Assembly: GCF_000015205.1 (NCBI RefSeq)
Contig: NC_008701.1
Location: 1,057,436-1,121,435 of the forward strand
DNA: 64,000 nt
DNA from: Pyrobaculum islandicum DSM 4184
Lineage (GTDB): Archaea; Thermoproteota; Thermoprotei; Thermoproteales; Thermoproteaceae
Reading direction: 5' to 3'
Below are positions 35,237 through 44,098 of the stretch, piece after piece. The first letter of the stretch is position 1; every line of letters starts with the position of its first letter. The notes under the pieces are model-generated. The model was not told the origin of the DNA. It made no database searches and was given only the letters and a program-made list of their open reading frames with translations. The position numbers were made by a program, and so were the translations under genes.

Positions 35237-35568
35237 TATTCGGCTGTAACCTGTTCTAATAACTTCAGTGTATCAACATCTTCGTCTCTCAACTTTTGCC
35301 AAAGCGGCGAGTTTTTACACAGTACATAGCGGGTTCTAGCTCTTGTATCGTCTCTCTGCATAAGACCTGACTCCACAAGTTTTTCCAGTATGTGTTTTAC
35401 TAAGGTAAGCGCCACTGGAGCTGTTGTATCTATTCCGCCAAATTCTAATACCTTCCTCGGTGTAAATGAGACACAAGACCCCCTGGCCTCTCCTACTATT
35501 TTCCGCATCCCTGTGTAGACCGTTCTAAGGACTGTTTTGAAGTCTGATAGATTAAAGCGATGATTCAT
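35236..35568 (-). CDS. conserved winged-helix-like protein
   Basis: 110 residues with a probable winged-helix DNA-binding fold: FTPRKVLEFGGIDTTAPVAL, TLVKHILEKLVESGLMQRDD and a wing with RTRYVLCKNS. It overlaps thiL by one base, so it is cotranscribed. It may be a regulator or a crenarchaeal chromatin-type protein. I do not recognise a named family. Confidence 0.55.
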   Translation of the reverse strand: MNHRFNLSDFKTVLRTVYTGMRKIVGEARGSCVSFTPRKVLEFGGIDTTAPVALTLVKHILEKLVESGLMQRDDTRARTRYVLCKNSPLWQKLRDEDVDTLKLLEQVTAE

Positions 35569-35667
35569 GGAAATTTACTCTGTCCAAAATTTAACTCCAC
35601 CAAATATCTTTGCCCCCAGGTATTACATTCTATCCTGTATAACACCTGTATCTATGGCCATCACACT

Positions 35668-35846
35668 TTTTGTAACTATTTCGTACTCATGAGCCACATC
35701 CCCGGCCCTGGGGCCCGGCGACCAGGGGGCAAAGCCAGCCCCCAATGACCCAAGCCCCTCGCCAGCGGCCGCCGAAAGGCGTCTCCGCAGGCGGGCCCCG
35801 AGCCCCCGGGGAGGCCGGGAGCCGCAAAAAAGGGGGCTCTCTACAC
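35668..35846 (+). repeat. GC-rich structured repeat, type II, solo copy
   Basis: The leader is TTTTTGTAACTATTTCGTAC then TCATGAGCC. The core holds CCCCGGCCCTGGGGCCCGG. The right end GAGCCCCCGGGGAGGCCGGG then AGCCGCAAAAAAGGGGGCT matches other type II copies. Just after it, 35863-35877 holds GAAGAAAAACTAG. This is the reverse complement of the left-end sequence before two tnpB copies, so a trace of an opposing element may be joined here. Confidence 0.6.
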
Positions 35847-35889
35847 AAGTGTGCATGACATAGAGAAGAAAAACTAGATTCTAAATTTC

Positions 35890-36300
35890 TCACTCGCCTA
35901 CGACTATTACAACGACATTACGTCTACGGGGCCCATCCATTTCGATAAGCATAATTTCTTGCCAAGTCCCACGTCTAAGTTCGCCGTTTACCACGGGCAT
36001 TACCAAGTGGAATCCCAAGAAAATGTTAGCTAAGTGGGCGTTGGCATTGTCGTCAATTTCGTCGTGGCGATAGCCGGCGCCGCGGGGAAACAAAGCTCTC
36101 ACTTTGTTAAGAATATCTTCTTTAAGCCTGGGCTCGTTTTCATTAGCGGTTATAATCGCCGTGGCGTGAGGCACGTAAATTAACGCTATGCCGTTTTTCA
36201 CACCGCTTTTTTCTACAGCTTTTTCAACCTGCTCGCTTATGACAACGATCTCCTCTCTTGACCGAGTAGATATTTGAAACTCCTCTACATATACTTTCAC
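35890..36300 (-). CDS. YjbQ/UPF0047 family, secondary thiamine-phosphate synthase-like
   Basis: 136 residues of the YjbQ family, with VPHATAIITANENEPRLKED, RHDEIDDNANAHLANIFLG and GTWQEIMLIEMDGPR. His, Glu and Asp residues at these sites form a metal-like pocket. YjbQ has weak thiamine phosphate synthase activity in bacteria. The presence of thiL upstream on the same strand is suggestive but not proof. Confidence 0.88.
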   Translation of the reverse strand: MKVYVEEFQISTRSREEIVVISEQVEKAVEKSGVKNGIALIYVPHATAIITANENEPRLKEDILNKVRALFPRGAGYRHDEIDDNANAHLANIFLGFHLVMPVVNGELRRGTWQEIMLIEMDGPRRRNVVVIVVGE

Positions 36301-36323
36301 GACTTTCTGAGTCTCTACGTTTT

Positions 36324-37067
36324 TTAAGTTATGACGTAGAGAAAGCCAACCATCACGCCGCTCACTAAATTGACGCTCTCATTTGTTAAAAAGCCTTTCT
36401 TACGACAGCCAGTTACATAAGTTTCCAATATTTTGCCATTACAAACATACTTTATCTGGAGAGCTGCGCCTAATATACTGTCTAAGAGCTCGCCTAAATA
36501 TCCAAAAAGAGCGATTTTCCAAAACGGCTGTGGTATCCAAAGGAGGGGTGATAGAGCCGCTATAGTAAAAGCTCCTGCCACAGACGCCATAGTGCCTATA
36601 AGCGTTATGCCGCCAGAAGTCCCAGGTTCTACCCGTCTCCACGGTGCAAGAATATACCTCGGCGTTCCGCCATATGCCACGCCGACCTCGCTTGCCCATG
36701 TATCTGCAGTAGCAATGGCCACTGCCACAGCCGCCGCGCCCAAAAACTTAGCGTCGCCTGTCAAAAGATAGATAGATGCAAACATAGCAATTGGCGTGCC
36801 GACGCCCACTACCTGTCTCAGCGAGCGGCCAGAGACGTCTTTGAGACCCCTTTCCAACTTCCACTGGGCCCTGAGTTTTGTAAGGAGCGAAGATGTAACA
36901 AAGAATACCGCCATCAGTAGAAAGAGGCCCATATGAGCTATTGCGACGGCTACTCCCACGGCTATTGCAGAGAGCGTGCCTCTTGTAGTGAGAAAGCCTT
37001 TCTTTAATGCCAGAATAGCCAAAATTACAACAGAGGGCACTGTAATAATGTAGAGATCCATCGCCAC
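36324..37067 (-). CDS. DUF92-family integral membrane protein
   Basis: 247 residues with six to seven membrane helices. DUF92 motifs are seen: an early [20 protein letters not shown] loop, [20 protein letters not shown], and [16 protein letters not shown]. The related plant protein VTE6 is a phytyl-phosphate kinase, and the gene is divergent from GGPP synthase. A role with polyprenyl phosphates is a possible inference. The ATG may be 37067 or 37061. Confidence 0.82.
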   Translation of the reverse strand: MAMDLYIITVPSVVILAILALKKGFLTTRGTLSAIAVGVAVAIAHMGLFLLMAVFFVTSSLLTKLRAQWKLERGLKDVSGRSLRQVVGVGTPIAMFASIYLLTGDAKFLGAAAVAVAIATADTWASEVGVAYGGTPRYILAPWRRVEPGTSGGITLIGTMASVAGAFTIAALSPLLWIPQPFWKIALFGYLGELLDSILGAALQIKYVCNGKILETYVTGCRKKGFLTNESVNLVSGVMVGFLYVIT

Positions 37068-37102
37068 CGCTATTACATATATATTTATTGGTTTTCTACA
37101 CT

Positions 37103-38107
37103 ATGGACATAGTAACTAAGTTACATCAGAAATACGGGGGGGCGATAGAAAGAGCTTTAGAACACTATCTCTCAATAGATGTAGCGCCAGATTTTAGAGA
37201 AGAAGTGCTGTATCAGATAAAAACCGGCGGGAAGAGACTAAGGCCTTTGTTAACATTGGCAATAGCTGAGGCAGTCTCAGGGCAGTGGGAGCCGGCTCTG
37301 CCTGCTGCAACTATAGTGGAGTTAATTCATAACTACTCTCTTATATATGACGATATTATAGACAGAGGAGATGTGAGAAGAGGCATGCCGACAGTTAGAA
37401 AAGCCTTTGGAGACAACGCCGCTATTTTAATTGGCATATGGTATAGAGAGGCTATTGAAGAGGCTGTATTAGATACGCCGAAGCCTCTTGTTTTTGCAAA
37501 AGAGGTGGCCAAGGTAATTAAGGCAATAGACGAGGGAGAGAGACTAGACATCCTTTTTGAATACGCCGGGCGAGACGACCCGTATTTTATAAAAGCTAGA
37601 AAGAGAGACGTGACGGTAGAAGACTATATACACATGGTGTCGCTTAAGACAGGCGTATTAATTGCAGCTGCTGCAAAATGGGGAGTTTTATCAGTCAGCG
37701 ACAGTAAGGAGCTCGCCGAGACAGCTTGGAACTTCGGCTTAAATGCTGGCATAGCCTTTCAAATTATCGATGACGTACTTGATATATACGGCGATCCGAA
37801 AAAATTCGGCAAAGAGATTGGCAAAGATATTAAGGAACACAAAAGGGGAAATGCGGTTGTGGCCATAGCGCTTTCAAAACTCCCGCACTCCGATAGAGAG
37901 CGTCTACTTTCAATATTATCAAAAGCAGAAGTAGGCGAGGCCGATATAAAAAACGCTGTCGCTTTACTAGACTCTGTGAAAGCTAGAGAAGAGGCTCTTT
38001 CACTTGCTGAAAAGTATAGAAGAGAGGCAGAACGCTATCTGGAGAATATCCCAAACAATGGTACGTTGAAAGAATTGTTAGATTTTATACTAGAAAGACA
38101 ATACTGA
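37103..38107 (+). CDS. geranylgeranyl diphosphate synthase-type prenyltransferase
   Basis: 334 residues with both Asp-rich motifs of trans-prenyltransferases: [14 protein letters not shown] and [24 protein letters not shown] is the isopentenyl-PP binding site. It makes C20 (or C25) prenyl diphosphate for ether lipids. ATG 37103 is chosen because TATATATTTATTGG lies about 25 bp upstream; an in-frame start at 37088 is inside that spacing. The stop overlaps the next start by one base. Confidence 0.92.
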   Translation: MDIVTKLHQKYGGAIERALEHYLSIDVAPDFREEVLYQIKTGGKRLRPLLTLAIAEAVSGQWEPALPAATIVELIHNYSLIYDDIIDRGDVRRGMPTVRKAFGDNAAILIGIWYREAIEEAVLDTPKPLVFAKEVAKVIKAIDEGERLDILFEYAGRDDPYFIKARKRDVTVEDYIHMVSLKTGVLIAAAAKWGVLSVSDSKELAETAWNFGLNAGIAFQIIDDVLDIYGDPKKFGKEIGKDIKEHKRGNAVVAIALSKLPHSDRERLLSILSKAEVGEADIKNAVALLDSVKAREEALSLAEKYRREAERYLENIPNNGTLKELLDFILERQY

Positions 38108-38823
38108 TGTATATAGTCAAATTTGGCGGTTCTGCAATAACAGATAAAACAAAGCCATATACCTACGTCAAGGGGCGTATTTCATATATAGCGTCTACAC
38201 TTCGCGGTAGACCAGCTGTGCTTATACATGGCGCTGGCTCTTTTGCACATCCTCACGTTAAGACATATGGCCTAACTCCCCTAGGGATAGCGTATACAAA
38301 GGCAGCTCTCAAACGTCTTACTTCATATGTAATAGAAGAGCTGGCAGAGGCTGGGGTATACGCCATGCCGATAGAGCCTAGCGATATCTTCTGGAGAGAC
38401 ACCCCAACTAGACTTGAGCCTATTAAACACGCCCTCGAAAATGGTCTATATCCGCTTCTCCACGGCGATATAGTTCCCGCAGATGTGGGGTATGTTGTCA
38501 TAAGTGGCGACGACATAGCTCTCCAACTTACAAAAGCTCTTAAGCCAAACGCCGTGGTTTTCCTAATGGATGTAGACGGCATATATACAGCGCCGCCGGG
38601 CACGCCTGGGGCTTCTAAAATTCAGAGGATAGAAAGCGACATAGATATAGAGGGCACCGCAGGCATAGATGTAACGGGGGGTGTTAGAAAGAAGATCGCG
38701 GTGGGTCTTGCGATAGCGGCTTTGGGAATTCCAGTCTTCTATTGTTCAATTATGGATAGAGAGGCAGTAGAGAAGATATTAGAAGGCAAGACCCCGGAGA
38801 GTTGCACCATGGCTGAGCCTTAG
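38107..38823 (+). CDS. isopentenyl phosphate kinase
   Basis: 238 residues of the amino-acid kinase fold. KFGGSAITDKTKPYT begins the protein, HGAGSFAHPHVKTYGL carries the catalytic histidine of isopentenyl phosphate kinases, and SGDDIALQLTKAL and MDVDGIYT bind ATP. It converts isopentenyl phosphate to IPP in the archaeal mevalonate route. Its IPP is the substrate of the GGPP synthase directly upstream. The 3' end overlaps a convergent gene by four bases. Confidence 0.93.
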   Translation: MYIVKFGGSAITDKTKPYTYVKGRISYIASTLRGRPAVLIHGAGSFAHPHVKTYGLTPLGIAYTKAALKRLTSYVIEELAEAGVYAMPIEPSDIFWRDTPTRLEPIKHALENGLYPLLHGDIVPADVGYVVISGDDIALQLTKALKPNAVVFLMDVDGIYTAPPGTPGASKIQRIESDIDIEGTAGIDVTGGVRKKIAVGLAIAALGIPVFYCSIMDREAVEKILEGKTPESCTMAEP

Positions 38824-39386
38824 AAAAATTTTACGCTTTTTGGAAGCCCATCTGCCAGCTCCACTCTTATATAACTACCGCTTAACGTGGCATGTAATGT
38901 ATTTTCCACGCCAATAATCCACGACTGTATTTTTTCAAATTTGTCCATAGTATATGTGAGAAGAATCACGGGTTTTTTTGCATTGGTTGGCAGCGCTTCG
39001 GCAAAATCGGCGGGGTTTATCGGCGTATTGTACTCCAACACCGGCAAGACATATACAGGTCTCTCTGCGGCGTCTAGAGATATTTGTTGAGTCAACGCCT
39101 GGGGGAGCTGTATACCAGGCCTGTATAAAACTAGGTAGACATAGGCGTTATCGTATCGCGGAGGTGTTGTAACAGCTGAGACTGTGCCGTTGAAAAAGAC
39201 ATAGGCCTGGCTGACTGAGAGCACAGTAGTAAAGTCTGTGGTTGGAGAAGCGCCTCTATGGCCGATGATCATCCAGCCCAAGCCTGTGGTACCTAAGATA
39301 TATCCAGTTTCGGCAAATATAAGGGCGATGAGGGCTATGATAAATATCTTCCCGCGCCTTCTTCTCTTTTCGCTTTTAGTAACCAT
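38820..39386 (-). CDS. membrane-anchored protein of unknown function
   Basis: 188 residues with a basic N-terminus (KSEKRRRRGK) and one membrane helix (IFIIALIALIFAETGYILGT). A soluble external domain of strands and short helices follows (AYVYLVLYRPGIQ, KPVILLTYTMDKFEKIQSW). No family is recognised. A TATA-like AACTTATATAATTAG lies before the ATG on the minus strand. Confidence 0.6.
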   Translation of the reverse strand: MVTKSEKRRRRGKIFIIALIALIFAETGYILGTTGLGWMIIGHRGASPTTDFTTVLSVSQAYVFFNGTVSAVTTPPRYDNAYVYLVLYRPGIQLPQALTQQISLDAAERPVYVLPVLEYNTPINPADFAEALPTNAKKPVILLTYTMDKFEKIQSWIIGVENTLHATLSGSYIRVELADGLPKSVKFF

Positions 39387-39415
39387 GCCCTCGCTGTTGT
39401 CTAATTATATAAGTT

Positions 39416-39682
39416 TTAACAGTTGGCAAGATAGCCAGGGCTTACATAAGTTATCCACATTGTTAAGAGATAGAGCAGTGTAAATATAATACCTATAGTC
39501 TCAAGTTGTTTATACCACCGGCTGAGGAGTAAGAGTGTGCCTGCGAGAGAGCCGAGAAGAACGTAGCCCACTAGCGTTGTACATAACTGCGTATTTGGCC
39601 CAAAAATACTCCAAAATCCGCTTAAGACAAGAGAGACAAACGCTACGACAGCCAGTCCAACTACGACGTCGAACTTTTCCAT
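39416..39682 (-). CDS. small membrane protein of unknown function
   Basis: 88 residues from MEKFDVVVGL, with three membrane helices (VVVGLAVVAFVSLVLSGFW, TTLVGYVLLGSLAGTLLLL, IGIIFTLLYLLTMWITYV). The frame is open from 39700, but a TATA-like CTTAAAAAGG lies about 25 bp before ATG 39682. It is divergent from zpr1. Function unknown. Confidence 0.6.
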   Translation of the reverse strand: MEKFDVVVGLAVVAFVSLVLSGFWSIFGPNTQLCTTLVGYVLLGSLAGTLLLLSRWYKQLETIGIIFTLLYLLTMWITYVSPGYLANC

Positions 39683-39719
39683 ATGTAGCAGTAGAAACAC
39701 CTTTTTAAGTTGTCAACAA

Positions 39720-40256
39720 GTGAAGATTATGTCGATAATATATAGCGGCGAAATAACTTGTCCAGTCTGTGGAACAAAGACATTTAGATATGTGGAGATA
39801 CTATATGAGACTCCCTTTTTCGGCAACGTGTTACTTCAAAGCGGCTACTGTAGCAATTGCGGCTACCGCCTTTTTGACGTCGAATATGCAGAAGTTGGAC
39901 GGCCAATTCGCGTAATTTTTAAAGCCAAAGACGGCATAGATGTTGCAAAATCTCTTCTCATCCGTAGCAAGACTGGAGTCATATATTCGCCAGATTTAGG
40001 CTTTTCACTAGAGCCGGGGAGCCACGGAGAGCCTATGATAACTACAGTAGAGGGCTTTATGTATAAGATAATTGACTATGCGGAAAGACTAAAAGCCCTA
40101 GAGCCTGAAAATGCCGCTAAAATAGACGGATTTATAAATACCGTATATGAGAAGATAGAGAAAGGCGGTTTTACCCTAATAGTTGAGGACTCGCTAGGGA
40201 AGTCGTTTATACAGCCGTATAGGCCAGAAACAGTAACAGTAGAATACCTAGAGTAG
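39720..40256 (+). CDS. ZPR1-type zinc finger protein
   Basis: 178 residues with a single ZPR1 zinc finger: CPVCGTKTFRYVEILYETP then YCSNCGYRLFDVEY. The following ZPR1 domain has SPDLGFSLEPGSHGEPMITT and VEGFMYKIIDYAERL. Eukaryotic ZPR1 binds and chaperones elongation factor 1A; the archaeal single-domain form probably has a related role. The start may be GTG 39720 or ATG 39729. A GC-rich element begins at the base after its stop codon. Confidence 0.85.
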   Translation: MKIMSIIYSGEITCPVCGTKTFRYVEILYETPFFGNVLLQSGYCSNCGYRLFDVEYAEVGRPIRVIFKAKDGIDVAKSLLIRSKTGVIYSPDLGFSLEPGSHGEPMITTVEGFMYKIIDYAERLKALEPENAAKIDGFINTVYEKIEKGGFTLIVEDSLGKSFIQPYRPETVTVEYLE

Positions 40257-40358
40257 GCCCCCTTTGCACAACCGGCCCCCCGTCCTGGGGTTGCCGAAAA
40301 GGCGGCTCCGGGGCGGGCTCGGAGCCCCCCAGAGAGGGCCGGGAGATGCAGAGGGGGC
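40257..40358 (+). repeat. compact GC-rich structured repeat, type II, between convergent genes
   Basis: The ends are inverted repeats: GCCCCCTTTGCA (40257-40268) pairs with TGCAGAGGGGGC (40347-40358), 12 bp with one G-U. After a small internal loop, CCGGCC pairs with GGCCGG. The inner part GGGCGGGCTCGGAGCCCCCC is nearly identical to the element at 13530-13715. It has no tnpB-like leader. It occupies the gap between zpr1 and hisI almost exactly, four bases short of the hisI stop. It may work as a bidirectional terminator, a small RNA or a miniature mobile element. Confidence 0.75.
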
Positions 40359-40362
40359 GAGA

Positions 40363-40755
40363 CTATAGTCTTATCCTAAAGGAGTTGGGCGACTCAAAAC
40401 AACTGCGTGTCCCTAGGTGACACGCGACTCCTATCTGTACTACTTTTAATAAGACAGCATCTCTATCGCAATCAGTTCTAAACTCCTTTACTATCTGGAA
40501 GTGTCCGCTGGTCTCTCCCTTTAGCCATATTCTATTACGTGAAGTAGAGTAGTAGTGGGCCAAGCCTGTCGTCAACGTTAAAACGACAGCCACCGGGTCC
40601 ATATAGCCGACCATTAAGATGTCTCTGGTTTCAATATCTTGTGCCACGGCGACTACTGTACCTCCTATGTGGCGATAGTTTAGCAATCTGGCTATTTTCC
40701 ACGCCTCTTCTGGCGTTGCTAACGGCTTTGTCTCTAGATCGTCGAATACGCGCAT
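40363..40755 (-). CDS. hisI: phosphoribosyl-AMP cyclohydrolase
   Basis: 130 residues from ATG 40755. The core motifs are VGYMD, YYSTSRNRIWLKGETSGHFQ, FRTDCDRDAVLLKVVQIGVA, and the metal-binding CHLGTRSCF. It opens the purine ring of phosphoribosyl-AMP, step three of histidine synthesis. A longer open frame (to 41001) overlaps hisC antisense and is rejected. The start is about 27 bp from an AT box shared with the divergent hisC. Confidence 0.93.
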   Translation of the reverse strand: MRVFDDLETKPLATPEEAWKIARLLNYRHIGGTVVAVAQDIETRDILMVGYMDPVAVVLTLTTGLAHYYSTSRNRIWLKGETSGHFQIVKEFRTDCDRDAVLLKVVQIGVACHLGTRSCFESPNSFRIRL

Positions 40756-40773
40756 CAGTTGTCTCACAGTTGA

Positions 40774-40786
40774 AGATTTATTAGCT
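40774..40786. promoter_or_regulatory. shared divergent promoter of hisI and hisC
   Basis: The AT box AGATTTATTAGCT lies midway between the hisI start (40755, minus) and the hisC start (40810, plus), 55 bp apart. Read either way it gives a TATA-like element (TTTATTAG or CTAATAAA) about 25-28 bp before a start codon, so both mRNAs would be leaderless. No second AT-rich box is visible in the interval. Confidence 0.65.
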
Positions 40787-40809
40787 TGACACTCCCGAGG
40801 GCTGTGCAT

Positions 40810-41817
40810 ATGCCTATATTCGACTTCGCATACGAAGAACCAGACGTTGGCTATAGTAAGATTAGGCTTCATTTTAACGAAAATCTCTTTCTCCCAGAGG
40901 AGTATTATAGAGAGATCATGCCGTCTGTAGAGCCCCAAGAGCTGAGATACTACACAGATCCCAATAACAAGAGGTTGGCTGAAAAAATCGAAATTTTCCA
41001 CGGCTTACCCCAAGGATCTGTTGTCGTGACGGCCGGCGCCGATGAGGGGCTAAGGCTTGCGATGCAGCTAAGTGTACATATAGACGGCGGCTTGGCTATT
41101 GTAGAACCTACATATGGCATGGCGCATGTAATAGCTCGACAAGTTGGACTCAAGCCGACGGTGATTACATATAATAGCGACCTATCGCTAGATATAGATA
41201 GAGTAATTAAATCGGGGGTCTCTTCTGTGTATATATGTTCGCCAAACAATCCAACAGCACATTTAGTGAAAGAGGTTGAAGAACTCGTTGCAAGATTTAG
41301 TGGGCTGGTTATTCTTGACAGCGCATATGCTGAGTTTGCTGGTCTATGGACGCCTAAGTTATACGAGTATGGCAACGTGATCGAAATTAGGACGTTTTCT
41401 AAAGCCTGGGGACTTGCCGGCGCTAGAGTTGGCTATATAGTAGCTGAGAGAAAGTTAGCTCAGTCTCTTAGAGTTTTGTCGCCGCCGCATCCCATATCTT
41501 CTTTCTCTGCCAAGGTGATTGAAAATGCGCTAGAGAAGGGAAGACCCTATGTGGAACGGTCTATACAAGCCCTCAGTGTGGTACGTGAGTGGGTTTTGTC
41601 TAAGATTAAACTAGAAAAGTATTACGGCCCTGTCAACTTCGTTACTGTAAGAGTCACAAAAGCAGAGTCTATAGCGTCTAGGCTAGAGAGTGAGGGATTT
41701 GTGGTAAGAGTATTGGGGGGTAAGCCGCTTTGTTCTTCGTGTATACGTTTTACACTAGCGCCTATGGCAATAATGGAGAAATTCATATTGGCGTTTGACA
41801 AAGCATTGAAAAGTTAA
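40810..41817 (+). CDS. hisC: histidinol-phosphate aminotransferase
   Basis: 335 residues from ATG 40810. It begins with KIRLHFNENLFLPEEYY, the HisC-type NEN motif. It has VTAGADEGLRLA, CSPNNPTAHLV, DSAYAEFAG, and the PLP lysine in RTFSKAWGLAGARVGY. Its place in the his cluster, divergent from hisI and followed by hisG, supports the histidine role over the paralogue at 1732. The frame opens at 40786, but the promoter spacing favours 40810. Confidence 0.9.
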   Translation: MPIFDFAYEEPDVGYSKIRLHFNENLFLPEEYYREIMPSVEPQELRYYTDPNNKRLAEKIEIFHGLPQGSVVVTAGADEGLRLAMQLSVHIDGGLAIVEPTYGMAHVIARQVGLKPTVITYNSDLSLDIDRVIKSGVSSVYICSPNNPTAHLVKEVEELVARFSGLVILDSAYAEFAGLWTPKLYEYGNVIEIRTFSKAWGLAGARVGYIVAERKLAQSLRVLSPPHPISSFSAKVIENALEKGRPYVERSIQALSVVREWVLSKIKLEKYYGPVNFVTVRVTKAESIASRLESEGFVVRVLGGKPLCSSCIRFTLAPMAIMEKFILAFDKALKS

Positions 41818-41855
41818 AAGGTAGAGCTATTGCACTGATATGACCCCCCATCCCC

Positions 41856-42704
41856 ATGCTTCTTGCAATACCCTCTAAAGGGAGACTACAAGAGCCTACT
41901 CTGAGGTTGTTAGAGGCTGTGGGGATAAAGCCTCTTGCCTCAGATGAAAGAGCGCTTGTACTACCAACCTCATGGAATGACGTAAATATAATCAAGGCGA
42001 GACCTGAGGATATTCCATATCTAGTAGATTCTGGTAGAATATGGGCTGGAATTACAGGCCATGATTACATAATTGAGTCTGGGTCAAATGTGGTTGAAGT
42101 ACTTGACTTAGAATTCGGCAAGGGTAAGCTCGTGGTGGCTGTGCCAAAGACCAGCGGTATAAAGTCTATAGACGAACTGCCGCCAGGGGCAAGAGTTGCG
42201 ACAAAGTTTGTAAACATCGCCTACAACTACTTCGCAGAGTTGGGTAAACGGGTGAGGATAGTCAGAGTTGCAGGTTCTGTCGAGATCCTACCTCAGCTAG
42301 GTATTGCAGATGCAATTTTAGACGTTATGGCTACAGGTACAACACTTGAAATACATGGGCTAACGCCCATAGCCACAGTGTTAGAGACATCTGCCAGATT
42401 AATAGTCCACCCGAACTACGTCAACCATGAGCTGACGAAAAAACTCGTGACTTTTATAAAAGGCTATTATGCCGCCCAGGGGAGAAAAATGATTTTTCTA
42501 AATGTGCCAGCTACAAAGCTGGAGGATGTGTTATCTATTCTCCCAGCTATGGAGGCCCCCAGCGTTACAAAATTAGCGAAGGGAGACGTCTACGAGGTTT
42601 TCAGCGTAGTTCCAGAGGATATTCTACCTGACCTAGTTATGAAGTTGAAAAACGCAGGGGCAAAAGACATTGTAGTTACATCTATAGAGAAATTGATTAG
42701 TTGA
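41856..42704 (+). CDS. hisG: ATP phosphoribosyltransferase, long form
   Basis: 282 residues, the long HisG type with a C-terminal regulatory domain (VFSVVPEDILPDLVMKLKNA). It begins MLLAIPSKGRLQEPTLRLLE. The PRPP-binding region is LGIADAILDVMATGTTLE. It catalyses the first, feedback-controlled step of histidine synthesis. It follows hisC by 38 bp and converges on hisE with three bases between stops. It is visibly more AT-rich than the hisEDFBA genes. Confidence 0.95.
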   Translation: MLLAIPSKGRLQEPTLRLLEAVGIKPLASDERALVLPTSWNDVNIIKARPEDIPYLVDSGRIWAGITGHDYIIESGSNVVEVLDLEFGKGKLVVAVPKTSGIKSIDELPPGARVATKFVNIAYNYFAELGKRVRIVRVAGSVEILPQLGIADAILDVMATGTTLEIHGLTPIATVLETSARLIVHPNYVNHELTKKLVTFIKGYYAAQGRKMIFLNVPATKLEDVLSILPAMEAPSVTKLAKGDVYEVFSVVPEDILPDLVMKLKNAGAKDIVVTSIEKLIS

Positions 42705-42707
42705 GTC

Positions 42708-42992
42708 TCAGCGCATCCGTCTCTCTAACTCGGCACACACATCGCCAAGGGATAGGCCTGTGGAATTGAGGAGGACGAGGAGGTGGTATAACAGGTCTGC
42801 CGCCTCTTCAACAATACGGCTTTTGCCCTCTGCCAATGCCGCCACGGCCACCTCCACCGCCTCCTCGCCGACTTTCCTCGCCACGTTGTGGATCCCCGAG
42901 GAGTACAGGCGGTAGGTGTAACTCTCCGGGTTCTTCTCCTCGATCCTCCTCCTTATGACTTCCTCCAGCTTCCTAAGAATTTCGCAGCTCAT
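42708..42992 (-). CDS. hisE: phosphoribosyl-ATP pyrophosphatase
   Basis: 94 residues of the MazG-like HisE family: a helical protein with YSSGIHNVARKVGEEAVEVA, then EEAADLLYHLLVLL, which supplies the acidic Mg-binding residues. It removes pyrophosphate from phosphoribosyl-ATP, step two. It overlaps hisD by four bases and is last in the minus-strand block hisF-hisD-hisE. Confidence 0.95.
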   Translation of the reverse strand: MSCEILRKLEEVIRRRIEEKNPESYTYRLYSSGIHNVARKVGEEAVEVAVAALAEGKSRIVEEAADLLYHLLVLLNSTGLSLGDVCAELERRMR

Positions 42993-44098
42993 GCTAACGC
43001 TTGTCTGTGGTATCTGAAGCCTTCATACTCCGCCAACCTTCTGGCGGCCTCTAGAAGCTCTAAACGTCCCACAGCCTCCGCCACGCCGATTGGCTTCATG
43101 AAAGTGGCGGGCGTAATTATCCCACGCCACCTGGCCGAACCCCCGGTGGGCAACACGTGGCTTATGCCGGCGGCGTAGTCAAGGTAGGGGCTCGGCATAT
43201 TTACTGAGACAGCTCCCACGTTTCTCACGCGGTACGCCACCTCCCTGGCGCCCCACACCTCGAGATGCTCAGGGGCTATCGAGTCTATGAGCCTCACCGC
43301 CTCTTCTACATCGTGGACCTTTCTAACCTCGAGAGGTCCCATGGAGGAGGTTCTCTCGCGTCTGTATATCTCGGCGGCGGCCTCCAGCAGTCCGCTGTCT
43401 GTTGAGACTAGGTAGGCGAAGGAGGTGGGGCCGTGCTCTAGTTGCGCCAACGCCCCGGCCACCGCCTTCTCCGGCGGAACCCCCTCTGCATATACCACAA
43501 GCTCTGTCGGCCCCTCTATGCCGTCGATACCCACGTGTAGAGACAATACGTACTTAGCCGCTTGGACATAGAGCCCCCCGGGCCCCGCCACCATGTCTAC
43601 GCCCATGTGAAATACGGCGTAGGCGAGACCGTGTGGGCCTCCGATGGGGATCACGCCGGCAACGTCAAGCTCCTTCGCCACGGCAAGGAGCTCGCCGGTG
43701 GCGCCCTTGGGCGGGGTGACGACGTATATCTTCTCAACGCCGGCTGCCCTTGCAGGGACTGCAAGCATCACGAGAGTCGACACATATCTAGCCGGGACGT
43801 AGAGAGCCACCGACCTCACCGGTCTCCAGAAGACCGACCTGAGAACGCCGCCGTAGAAATCTACAGCCTCGGGCGGCTTGAGCTTACTGTAGAGCATCTC
43901 TAGGGATTTGGCCACCTCCAGCGCTGCAGCCACCACGTCTGGATCTCCGCCGGGCCTGGGTTCTAGGAGGGCTCTCTCTGGCACAACGCCGTCAAAACGC
44001 CTTGAGTACTCCAGGGCCGCCTGTAGCCCCCTCTCCGTTACGTCGTCTACTATCTCCTCCACAGACTTTACCACGTCGCGAGGGAGAATGCGCCTCAT
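42989..44098 (-). CDS. hisD: histidinol dehydrogenase
   Basis: 369 residues, short for HisD (often about 430). Conserved parts include VALYVPARYVSTLVMLAVPA, GGPHGLAYAVFHMGVDMVAG, GIEGPTELVVYAEG, LEHGPTSFAYLVS, APEHLEVWGAREV, and a C-terminal HVLPTGGSARWRG. It oxidises histidinol to histidine with two NAD+. It overlaps hisE and hisF by four bases each. Confidence 0.95.
   Translation of the reverse strand: MRRILPRDVVKSVEEIVDDVTERGLQAALEYSRRFDGVVPERALLEPRPGGDPDVVAAALEVAKSLEMLYSKLKPPEAVDFYGGVLRSVFWRPVRSVALYVPARYVSTLVMLAVPARAAGVEKIYVVTPPKGATGELLAVAKELDVAGVIPIGGPHGLAYAVFHMGVDMVAGPGGLYVQAAKYVLSLHVGIDGIEGPTELVVYAEGVPPEKAVAGALAQLEHGPTSFAYLVSTDSGLLEAAAEIYRRERTSSMGPLEVRKVHDVEEAVRLIDSIAPEHLEVWGAREVAYRVRNVGAVSVNMPSPYLDYAAGISHVLPTGGSARWRGIITPATFMKPIGVAEAVGRLELLEAARRLAEYEGFRYHRQALA

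Noticed and set aside
40756-41001. Extended start for hisI
   Set aside because: The extra 82 codons are antisense to hisC and cross the shared promoter; ATG 40755 gives the normal HisI length.
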